From Tubulanus polymorphus (taxonomy: Eukaryota; Nemertea; Palaeonemertea; Tubulaniformes; Tubulanidae): 64,000 nt of DNA. The translations under genes and the position numbers were made by a program. The DNA lies in NCBI RefSeq assembly GCF_964204645.1, contig NC_134032.1, forward strand, positions 9,914,275 through 9,978,274, given 5' to 3'. Under the pieces are notes generated by a model. That model worked only from the letters and a program-made list of their open reading frames with translations. It searched no databases and had not been told where the DNA came from. Positions 22,928 through 35,454 of this stretch are shown here, piece by piece; position 1 is the stretch's first letter; each line of letters starts with the position of its first letter.

Positions 22928-25379
22928 ATGGCGACAGAACGGAAAAAGTCGTTCAAAGACAAGGCGAAAGAAAAGCTTGGATTCGGAACGAAGTAAGTTC
23001 ATTTATCGAAATATTCAGATGAAGATTTTCTTATTTATATACACTTTCTAATCCTACCCGGACAATTTACAAACTTTTTCTCGCAATCTGGGTTAATTTC
23101 AATTTTTAATTGATTTTGATTGATGAAGAGTTGTTTCGATTTGAGTTATCTAATTAATCTAGTCATTATAGTTAGAATTTAAGATGGAATTTAATTTCTC
23201 GTCGAGAAATACTTCAAAACGTTGAACGCTGAACACTCGTTTTGATTTTTAAGAGAAATTCTAAGGCCTGTTGTGTTGGCGTTCTATATGGAGAGTAAAA
23301 AAGAAAACTTTGAAAACAACTGTCATTAAAACCCATGCTCTTTGTAGTTTACGTTCCGTGCTAACAAAAACAAACTTTCAACCATGATTCAACATATACA
23401 ATTGTATGCGTAGGTTATCACCCTTTTGGTGGACTGATTTATAAACAACGTTATCAATGGAATCTTCAAGGACAGATTATATTATATAGCCTTATCAAAA
23501 CGATTGTTCATTTGACTTTGGAACCCGTATTTTTGGACTAGGGCCTACCTACGAGCAATTATCTGAACGATTTGTTCAGATAATTGCTCGTAGGGCCTAC
23601 CCACAGTGTCACTATTTTACATGGTCTATTGCCTCTGGTCAAAATAGAGGGTTCATGTGTTTGAAAGCTGTCAGTCTTTCACTGGCCTCACGTCAATCTA
23701 GGATTCATGTAGGCCTATTTGAATCCTGGTGGTAGCAGTCAGTCAGTCTTTCACTGGTCTCACATCAGTCTAGGATTCATGTATTTGAATCCTGCTAGTA
23801 GCAGTCAGTCTTTCACTGGTCTCACATCAGTCTAGGATTCATGTATTTGAATCCTGGTGGTAGCAGTCAGTCAGTCTTTCACTGGTCTCACATCAATCCA
23901 GGATTCATGTATTTGAATCCTGGTGGTAGCAATCAGTCAGTCAGTCAGTCTTTCATCAATCCAGGGTTCATGTGTTTGAATCCTGGTGGTTGCAGTCAGT
24001 TCGTCATGGACTGGCTTCGTCAATCCAGGGTCCATGTGTTTGAATCCTGGTGGTTGCAGTCAGTTCGTCATGAACTGGCCTCGTCAATCCAGGGTTCATG
24101 TGTTTGAATCCTGGAGGCAGCAGTCGAGTCAGACTTTCACTGGTCCTTCATCAATCCAGAGTTCATGGTATTGACAGAGTTTCTTCTTAGTCAATAATTA
24201 TTCTCCAGCCTCTCTTCAGGGAAAATATTTGCAGGAACAAATCGAACAATTTTGTCCCTATCCTGTCTGAAAGACCTTTTGTAGCTCTGGTAACTTATTT
24301 ATCGCATGCATGTCCTGATTTTTATAACCCAGTAGTTAAAACCGGTGGCAAACTGATATGTATTTGTCCTAGTTCCACCAATTACACAGATAAATCTTTT
24401 GTTTGCCGATATATCCAAACTAATTTTTAAATACTGTCTGTCTGTCTGCGCGCCTGTCTAGACTATACGCTGAATTGATTCAGATTCCATGTTTTTAAGC
24501 GAAACTAAGCGCGTGTTTCAAAGTTGTCACCGGTACGTGAATCAATACACTCGTCGGACTGAGTTCGTAAGTCTAGTTGTTTTTACTCAAAACGAATCGT
24601 AAGTCTTCGAAATCGATCGATCGATCGTATAGTGGGAAACCGTGTTACACGTTTCGCGCGTCTCGTAGCCAAATTTGCCGGCTCCGACGCCGTCTCGTTT
24701 CCCATACGGAGACATCCCTTTCTAAAATGGGTGACTCCGAGAATATCCCGATCGTGACATCGCGCGCTGAACCTCTTTCTTTAGTGAGTGGCGCAAAAAG
24801 TACGGCGCTCAGCGATATCAACGGTGGCTCCCGGCGGCAGGTTATCGGCATCTGAAAGAATGTCCTCCATCTTGAAAAATCTGTTTCTAGCTGTACCTTG
24901 GAGCCATCCCTCTATAGTGGGTGGCTCCCGGATCTCCAAATCCAGTGGCGTTGGAAGTGCAGCGACTGCAAATTTACTGAACGAAATTTTTTTCTTCCTA
25001 TTCCAGTTTTTGACAATATTGAAGTAAATTTGCCGCAGCATTATGAGAACCTGTCAGAAATCAGCAATTGGCGGCGGCAATCAAAAATTGCTTCCAACGC
25101 GCCTCAAATCATGGCGTGCCCTATTCTAGTAAGTTAGCGCTGAGTGTAGTTACTCTTGGCAACAGTTAAGAACGCAGGGGTGGATTCAAGTTATATTCCA
25201 CCCCAACCCCACCCTGACCGGTCCAGGATGCTTTAGGAGGAAAACAAGTTATTTTTCAAAATCGCTCGCTACTTCGTCGGCAGATCATTGAGCAGTAATT
25301 GACAGGGCTCTCTTCAAGAAGCACGTTTTGGAGAACCAAGCGCTTTGAGCTCTCGGATGGAAAAGCGCTATAGAAGAAC

Positions 25380-25432
<53 letters not shown>

Positions 25433-28400
25433 TTCTAGGAATATTGTCAAATTCACCCGATGGAGCCGCCCCTGGAACGTCCATCGCGGAAACCTCATTT
25501 CATCCTGTGTTCAGTAAGTGTTATCGAGGTATCAAGGTCCATTCAATGATACGGATACTCGTACTGCGATACGGCGTTATCGATCTCGAGCGCGATACTC
25601 TACACGCGTATATGATATGATCATATATCCGCGCGATTGATGACCGATCAATATTATATTATTGATCCGTATAAATCCAGTCTGATAATTGCTTTGAGCC
25701 GTTTATCCCCGAACGAACGACAACTCGGACAACTTTCGCCGTTACAAATACGACCGAACTTAAGCCTCGTCATTTATTTCTAAGTTTATCAACAAGCGCG
25801 GCGACAACAGTAGAGACTTAAAAAAAGACCGGTCTATAAGCTCGTTTCGGTTCCACGTCCAATCTGACAGTGTTGACAAAAGAAAAGTCTTAGCAATTTT
25901 AGTTCTATAACCAATCTATAACAACTTAAGACCAGCTCATTTTGGTTCTATAGCCAATCTAACAACTTAGGACCAGGTAATTTTGGTTCTATAGCCAATT
26001 AAACAACTTAGGACCAGGTCATTTTGGTTATATAGCCAATTAAACAACTAAGGACCAGGTCATTTTGGTTCTATTGCCAATCTTACAAATCAGGACCTGG
26101 TGATTATGGTTCTATAGCCAATCTAACAATTTGGGACTGGCTCATTTTGGTTCTATAGCCAATTGAACAACTTAGGACCAGGTCATTTTGGTTCTAGATT
26201 CAACCTAACAACTTTGAGGACAGTCTATAAGCTCATTTTGGTTCTATATCCAATCTTACAACTTACGTAAGATACCTGTCCTCAAACCAACATTGTGACT
26301 ATGACCAGTCTATAAACTAATTTTCGAAAAAAAATGGAATGGGTTAAGACCAGTCGAAGCAATTTCAGTTCTATAACCGATCTAACAACTTACCACCAGT
26401 CTAAGCTCACTTGGATGCTGTGCCCAACGTTTTTAACTTTAGATCAGTGAAGCTTATTGGGGCTATATAAACAATTATATCAAACAATTCATATGATTCA
26501 ACTCACCTTGACTCCGGTCAAGACGTCTTGCAGGAATTTTTTTGAAATAGAATTTTGTAAACAAAACTAATAAAGCGTATTTGATAAAGATCGAACTGTT
26601 CATTTCATTCGATGGACTTTAGTTACCCGGCACTAACCTTTCGAGGTCGAAATGAAAACCCTGGAAAATGCGATAAACTGAAGACCGATAGATCGCGACC
26701 AAATAACGCGAAAGTTGAACATTAATTGTTTGCGCGCACTAAGTGAAGATAAAGTTAACGTTTTAAGTTTATTTGCGAAGTCTAGTGATATAGTCTAGGA
26801 CTTGTGAAGGGCGTATGCGCAGGTTTCCGGGAGGAATAAATAAACATTACGCCAGTCTCTTAAGAACCCTAACAGTTGTGTATAAAGGCACGTCTTGGTT
26901 TCATAGTTTTTGAAGGACGAATGGAGGACTATATACGACTGTCTGGACTTACGGATCATAAATTTCTGTAATGGGAATTTTTGGCGGAAATCCAAAATCT
27001 CGAATTTGTTGTTGCTGTTGCGGTCATATTTTCCATGCGAGGATGTTCAGATTTGCGAAGTAAATAATGTATTTTTTGTCGCTTCTTTATAGATCGATGA
27101 TTTTTTTTTCTGAGAGGGGGGTTGAAAATGGTTAGACAGATTTACATCTTTAGGCCTTACCTATTCGACAAAACAGCTTTTTATTATCCCAATTCCTTCA
27201 TTATCTCAATGAATCTTCCTGAAGTTTTTTCATATTTCGACCCTTAATAATATGCGATATTAGCTCGTGGAAACTACGCGAGTATGTTTTCCATAAAGTT
27301 CCGATGAAAATACGTTATGATTCGAAAATCGTTAGGTGGTGAGGTACCAACATTGCCAGGTTTTGGCGCCCTGACTATACAGCTAACTAACTAACTGCAC
27401 CGGTTTAGAAACTACAATATTTGAATGTATCAATATGAGATGTTAGACTTCAGATAAGAGCGGCTAAGCTCATTTAGGGTTCAATTACTAATCCAACTAC
27501 TAAAGGCCAGTGTAAGCTCATTAAAACTATCCTGTGTTATGACTGATGACTTAGCAGTCGGAATCGATTATCAAGATCATCAGACATATGTCTGGCTTAC
27601 GGGAACCCCGGGCGGACGGCGCTCGTGTGTGTTGGGGTAAAATCTTTGATCTATCGATTACGACTGGAAACATCTGTACGAATCAGCCAGTTATAAATCT
27701 CTGATATTTGATCACCTATTTGAATAAATTATGAGGCATACAAGGCTGAGGGGGTATACGCACACACATGCAGTGACATTATTGATTCGTTTTATCTGCA
27801 AATATATCATAACTGTATATGTTCATATTCAAGTCAATGATACTGGTCAGTCCATCGGTCAGCAGTCCTTGTGTCCAACTGCCACGTCAGTTAGTCTTCT
27901 GGTCATTTTGCTGCTCATTGTGTCCAACTGCTAATTCCATTTTCCAGTTAGTCCACTGGTCATTTTGTTGGTTGGTCCGTGTGTCCAACTGCCACCTCGA
28001 TTTGCCAGTTAGTCCACTGGTCATTTTGTTGGCTGGTCAGTGTGTCCCACTGCCACTTTAGTTTTGCCAGTTAGTTCATTGGTCATTTTGTTGGCTGGTC
28101 AGTGCGTCCAACTGCCACTTTAGTTTGCCAGTTAGTCCACTGGTCATTTTGTTGGCTGGTCAGTGTGTCCAACTGCCACTTTAGTTTGCCAGTTAGTTCA
28201 TTGGTCATTTTGTTGGCTGGTCAGTGCGTCCAACTGCCACTTTAGTTTGCCAGTTAGTCCACTGGTCATTTTGTTGGCTGGTCAGTGTGTCCAACTGCAA
28301 CTTTAGTTTGCCAGTTAGTCCACTGGTCATTTTGTTGGCTGGTAGGTGTGTCCAACTGCCACTTTAGTTTGCCAGTTAGTTCATTGGTCATTTTGTTGGC

Positions 28401-31400
28401 TGGTCAGTGCGTCCAACTGCCACTTTAGTTTGCCAGTTAGTCCACTGGTCATTTTGTTTGCTGATCAGTGTGTCCCACTGCCACTTTAGTTTTGCCAGTT
28501 AGTTCATTGGTCATTTTGTTGGCTGGTCAGTGCGTCCAACTGCCACTTTAGTTTGCCAGTTAGTCCACTGGTCATTTTGTTTGCTGATCAGTGTGTCCCA
28601 CTGCCACTTTAGTAAGCCAGTTAGTCCACTGGTCAGTCCATCCTGCTATCTCAAGCAGTGTGTGCTCTATTTCGAAGCGTGTTAGTGGTGCCACCCAGTG
28701 ATGTAGATAGATTAATCTGATTAATATATCGAGTGCTATTCGATCTAATCCGATGTTTAACTAATTAGATAAACATGATTAATTAATTAACGCCATTAGG
28801 GCCTAATTGAAGTGCTAGATCGCGTGCGTGAGGATATGATCTGTTAACGCGACCGGGGAATATCTCATCTTACAGTTCTCCGGGTCACTGTCTCCACATG
28901 ACCTTGAATATCGAGGTCACATTTTCGAGGTTATTTTGGAATCTGTGCTGACTAATTGATATCCGGAAGTGCTGGAGATAATTTGAAAATTTTTGAAAAT
29001 TCCACCCTTGTGTGTTGTATAACAGGAATACCACTATAGTGCGTCTACACCGTGGTGCGATGTATCGTTACTAGTATTTCACAGTGTTGGACAGGCTCTG
29101 CCATTTTCAATAGAGATAGAAAATAATTACTAATTTCATCAATACACCGCGGCAGGGTGTACTAGCAAAGTTCATCACTGATTTACACCGCACTGCCGTG
29201 TATACGCACTGAAAGGGTAATTAACGGGATATTTTACTTTTGATTTTTCTTATGTGCGAATTATTTCAAAACTTACTTCGTTTCCTCGAATGAATGTGTT
29301 ATATATATGTGTGCAATGTTTACAGACTACTGTGGAGTGATGATGAAACGAATGATGGGTAAGTCTTAGTCGTCATCATCATCATCGGTATCTATATTGG
29401 TAGAAATCCCGCCTGGAAAATATGGCCGCCGCCTTAAATCCCCTTATGACATCACCAAATTAACGATAATGATAAATGATATAGTAGTAATGAATTACGA
29501 TTTGATTATCGATAGTCTTACGCGGTACTACGCACAAATTTGATGATGTCATGGGGGGATTTAACGGTGGCAGCCATCTTTTCAGGAAGGGTATATATAT
29601 ATATGTATATATATATTTTTATATGCCTATGGTAATCACCGGTTTAGTATTTCGCTGATTGGAGTTTCGTGATTCACACCTCGGCCTAGTTTATAGACAC
29701 GTTACTAAAACTTACGACCCGCCCGGTGGAACCAATTTCGCGACAAGTTTTTTTTATTTTCGAAGCATTTTCGATGAGTTTGAAAGTTGAAATTGATTTC
29801 GATTAACTTTGCGAAAATTGGGTGAACAAGGCACGATTTTGTAGACTGAATACCAAAGATATTTGCACGGAACTTAATCCCGGTGGGTCTGAAAAGTTGT
29901 AACTTATGTCTATAAACTTTAAAATCTGCACTGAGATTACTGTTGTTCCCACAAAAATTGAAAAAAAGTGAGAAAGAAAAAATTTGGATGACACAAATTT
30001 TTCGAGGCTTTCTTCTCTGGAAAATCAGGCTTTACTTTACTTTTGAACCATTATGGTGGTTTCGGATTTTAAAAATCTTGCAAGTTACGCTTTATTGAAA
30101 ACACGTTATTCAAAAAGGTGGGTATGAAGAAATTCAAATAGCAAATCAATGCCAAGTTCAGAGAAATGGAAAAATAGGTTTTGTTTTAAAGTAGCGAATT
30201 ATGGCGTGAAGCAAGGTTCAGTATTTGACACTATGCGCTACTAGAATAATGTTTCATCAAAATCACTTTTATTCTGATAAATAAGCCTATGATTTTAATA
30301 TCACATTCGTATCATGAAACAGATCTAATTCAATCATTCGTGATTATGAATAATTTATGAAGTTTTTTGTCGTAATCCGAGCGTCGCCCACACGGTGTCG
30401 TCAAAAGCTTTTGAAAAATCAGTATTAAATCCTGCCTCCAATTTATTTTACTTGCTGTCAAATGTAGCGTTTAATTATTTGAAATAGAATTCCGTATAGG
30501 GCTAAAAATATTTGTTCTAAAATAGATTTGGTAATATGTGGGTTGTATTAGAACGGTGCCAAAAATAGAAATGTCTATTTACAAAAATTACGTATTACTT
30601 TTGAGATTTCTTTTTTGAACCTTAATTAAAAGACTGATAGCGTAGATATTATGGATCCCGTAGATTACGTGGACACTTGCTGAAAGTTTGCTGGGTATAG
30701 GCCTTATAGCCACGATCACGCGAGCGTTCTTGGTCCGCTGTTGAAATGCTCACACGCTGAGGGGGTGTCAATGAAGCCCATGGTTGTTTGACCAGGGCCA
30801 AATAAGCTCCACGTGATCGCGGTTAGTAGTGCAAATGAATCCTTACAGATATGTGGCCCCTTAAAAGATTGTTAGAATCTAGGATAGTTTATGTGGACCC
30901 TTATAAGACTAAAGGGCCTATATATGGACCGTTAGTGAAATGGTAGATGATATGTTGATACGTGTATTTTTTGTGAAATTGTATGTTTGCAATGCACCGA
31001 TATTTTCGAGTTAGACAGAGCACTCTAGTTTAGAGTCGTAATTTTTTGGGACCGGTTTCAACCCGGTGATAACTCCCGATTGACTAATATTGATTGGGTT
31101 AGCCGTTGAGTTTCGGTAAGGGTAGAAAGGGTAAATCTAAAGACAGACTCGGAGCCAGTTCCACTGTCGATAGTTGTGTTGGTTTTATTTCATCGCGGAC
31201 CCAGCTCCACGGTACATGGGTCTAAACTGATTTTCTGGATCCAGTTCCACAGTGATATTGATTTTATTCGACTCTGGATCCTGTTCCACAATTTTGTGGG
31301 TTCAATTTGACTCCAGATCTATGTCTTCAATTGTGCGGATTTACGTTATTTTGACTCTGGGCCCCTTTCCAATATCGTGTGGATTTAATTTGATTCTAGA

Positions 31401-34400
31401 TCCAGTTCCACGGTTATATTGGTTTTCTGTGACTCTGAACCCTATTCCTCGGACAGGTGGGTATAATTTCACTCTGGATCCAGTTCCACAGTTGCGTAGG
31501 TTGAAATCGAATTTAGATCCAGTTCCACATTTGTATAGGCTTATTTAGACTCTTGATCCAGTTTTACAGCTATATGGGTTTAATTCGACTTCAGATCCAG
31601 TTCCACAGTTATGCGGGTTTAATTTCACTGTGTCCCACATTGGAAGACATTTTCCTACCGTCATTTGTTAATGATAAGGAACCGGATATAAAAAAGCAAT
31701 CATGAACGTTTGATAAAAACACATTATCACTTTATCAACAGGAAGTTAACCCCCTGATAATTTGTTCTCTTATCAACGTTCATGAAGGGCCATGTCTCAA
31801 TGAAAAACGTTGACCCTTTTCAACTGAATTAACAAAGAAATCGAATGGATTTTTAAGGGGTAAACTTCTTTTTTTTTCGTTGAAACTGGCCCCAAATCTG
31901 TTGAACTGGATCCTGAACATGTGGAATTGTGGAACTGGGTCTAGAACTGCAGAACTAGGTCCTGAACTGTGGAACTGCAGAACTCGTCTAGAAATGTGGA
32001 ACTAGGTCCTGAACTGTGGAACTGCAGAACTCGTCTAGAAATGTGGAACTAGGTACTGAACCATAGAACTGCGATACTGGGCCTAGAAATGTGGAACTAG
32101 GTCCTGAACTGTGGAACTGCAGAACTGGGTCTAGAAATGTGGAACTTGGCCTTGAACTTTGGAACTGTAGAACTAGATCTAGAAATGTAGAACTTGGTTC
32201 TGAACTGTTGAAACGGGTACTGGCTAAAACGATGTGTTTCGTTTGGTCGCATACTTGCACTAGTGATACGCGAATGAAGTGAATGATAGATAGTAAACTG
32301 GTAGTGAGCTGAGGTAGTGCAGCACGAGGGGGTGAGGGTAGAGCGAGATGTGAATTCTATACATGCCACTCACTACGACAAGGGACGAGGACGGAGAGAT
32401 CAATTGATGATGTCAGATATATGACAACTGGTCGCGTATAATTGAAGCAGTCGAAGACATTGATGAGATTTCTATCGGAGTTCGAGGGTCACAGCACAGT
32501 ATATAGAGATTGATATATTCACTGGCAGTCATCGTGCTGGATAGACTCTACTGAATGTTCATACACTAAGCCATAGCTCTCCTCTCCACCTCTCTCTTTC
32601 CGCTCCATCTCTTCCTCCACCTCTTCTTTTTCCCTTCCCTCCCCTTGCCCTCTTCCTTCCCCCTACCCTCCCCTTCTCATGAGACTCGCATCATATTTTA
32701 CTACTCCGGATCAATATGTGTTTAGTGCTAACTAGATACTAGACTTCTCCGCTGCTGACACTGACCGTAAACGTCAAGGTCGGAAATGATGGCTCCCGCC
32801 TTCATAAATCCCCCTATGACAATCGTCAAATCGTCTCGGTTGACTGACGCTTCCAGAAAACATGGCTTCATTCATAATCCATCTTCAAATCATTAAATCA
32901 ACCCTGTAGACACTTCCAGAAAAGATGGCTGCCTTCATAAATCTTATCCACAAATCCCCCTATGATATCATCAAAAATGCCTAGTGATCAATTCAATAGT
33001 AACTACCTAGTTAGGAAAACTAAATATACAATGTCACCATTATAGTTAGTGATATCATAGGGGGAATATTTGGACAGCGCATTATCAACGACAGCTGGTC
33101 GACGTTAAATCACATGTTACAGAGCCTGATGACTCGGGCGTTCTAATAACTCATGTTATCGTGCTGAATCTATACAGAAAATGAATGCGACGTTGATATA
33201 TTTGCGAAGAGTGATTTATTACAGTGATAGCCCCTGCTGCCGCCGGACTTTATCCGTCTGTGCCTGCTTTATAGTCATTACTTAAATGTAAATCCTTCAA
33301 CTGCCATAGTAGCCGAAGCGGGAGTACTCCACTGCCAGCGCAATAACAATCCTCAACTGCCAGGGCTGTGGGAAACCTCAACTGCCAGAGCAACAAGAAT
33401 CCTCAACTGCCAGGGCTGTGGGAAACCTCAACTGCCAGAGAAATAAGAATCCTCACCTGCCAGAGCAATAAGAATCTTCACCTGCCAGAGCAATAAGAAT
33501 CTTAGACTGCCAGGGCTGTTGGAAACCCCAACAGCGGGAGCAGTAAGAATCCTCAAATGCCAGAGCAATAAGAATCCTCACCTGCCAGAGCAATAAGAAT
33601 CTTTGACTGCCAGGGCTGTTGGAAACCCCAACTGCCGGAGCAGTAAGAATCCTCAAATGCCAGACAAGTATGAGTGGAAATCCGCAGTGGAGAACCCGCT
33701 AGAAGTCGCCAGTATATCGGTCGTCCGCGCTTTATTTCTCTTAAGTGAATCAATTATTTACGAAAACTACATTGATATCCGAGTAGAAGATGAAGTATTG
33801 AATATCCGGCGGGTGCTGGGATAATATACGGGTTCGAGAGTCTAAAAATACAGTTCAAAATTGATTAAAAACGACCTACTGCTGGTCATGCCATAGGTGG
33901 GATAGCTGGTATTGCGGGCCTCGAAAAAAGTGTTTAAAAGTAATTCTTAACAAAAGAATTGCCCCAAATTCTAAAATATATTTTCTAAATACGTACTCTT
34001 GAATATTTACTTTTTAAATATATGTATTTTTGACGGTTCCGATTTTTGTTTCTTCCAGAACGAAAAGCAAATCGATGGATAATTCGGGAACTCATCACGG
34101 AATGATGAATCCTCTCGCATGGGATAACCTCTCGACGGATATCAGGAATTTGATCGCCGACGACGAGAAAAGGCGCGAATTCCGTCGCAGTAATTCGGCC
34201 GGTAAGTCGGTTATACGATCTATCCATCGTTTAGTTCTATCCCCCGAAATGTCTTCGTTGAAGATGCGCAGCCTGGAACCGACCGCGCGCTACAACTCGA
34301 TGACTTGAAAACTCGTTTTAAACGGATAATGCTTTTAAAGGCGCTCGAAACATCGTTAATTTAGAAAAATTGCTGAAACTCCGTTTAAACTCTTTCAATT

Positions 34401-35417
34401 ATGAAAAATTGGCAATTAGATATTTGTGTCTAGCTTATAATACTGTGTCAACTACATCTAAATCGGGACGGATTGGTTTGTCTTTTTTGGGGTTGCGAAA
34501 TTAGAAATCAAGTTTAGGTACAGGGAATCTTAAAGATAAAAATTTGCTTACAAAACCACTGAATGAATGGTTTACTGAGATTGGCAGTATCGATTACGGA
34601 GGAGTCAACAGTAATCGGGATATGAAAGTGATGTGGACACTTCCTTGAAATTTGAAATGTTCTCCTTATAAAGCTCCTTATATTACAGGAATCACTCGTC
34701 GATAGAGACCCTGATCTCCCCCTTCAGAGCTTGCACTTTCCAATAGCTCTAAATACATCAATAGGAAACATTGCTTATTACAGACTTTAGAAACTTGTTC
34801 CCGACCTGGGATACTCCCTCAGACGTCGCCCGCTACCAAAATCTCGGAATCCCTTAAGAGACTATTCAATTTGTTCGACGTGCCTCTGAAATGATGCCAC
34901 ATCTTTTCGTTGTTGTAATAATGGAGTATTAATTAACGCGGTGTATGACAGTATTCAGCGAGAGCGAGGTAATGCTCGTCACGCTCACTGATTAACAAAT
35001 GTATATCGATTCGTTCTATATGGCGCTATTGAGAAACGTAGATACATAGAAAACCCTTTGTTTTACACTGGTTGCAATTAATAACAGCCGATAGAATTAG
35101 ACAGCAGCCTTTGTCGGAGAGATTAGCGACAAGTAAGAGAGAGAGAAAGAACGCCGAGGGAGAGAATTGGAAGGGACGAGGGGGAGAGGATTGAAACAGA
35201 CGAGAGGGAGAGGATTGAAAGGGGCGAGAGGGAGAGAATTGAAAGGGGCGAGGGGGAGAGGATTGAAAGCGACGAGTGGTAGAGGATGGAGCAATCAGCG
35301 AACATTTTAGTGATCGAGGCAGTATTATCGCTAGTCGTTATGCTACTCGCATCGTGAGGCCCGGGGGCGCGGAAGCGAGTTCAGGGAGCGATACTGGACC
35401 CCTGGCAAGCGAGGATG

Positions 35418-35454
<37 letters not shown>

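Larger units (their letters stand above)
22993..29325. other. First large OXR1 intron, left part
   Basis: No supported exon apart from an orphan ATG-plus-donor stretch at 24727-24783. Contents: an about 65-bp tandem array (23650-24175), a (ATT)n tract, a 41-bp array (25866-26290) and the 61-bp array (27842-28640). CpG-containing, GC-richer DNA near 24540-24740 stands out from the AT-rich surroundings. Confidence 0.4.

Noticed and set aside
27842-28640. Possible CRISPR array
   Set aside because: The units are contiguous head-to-tail 61-bp repeats without unique spacers, and this is a eukaryotic genome.
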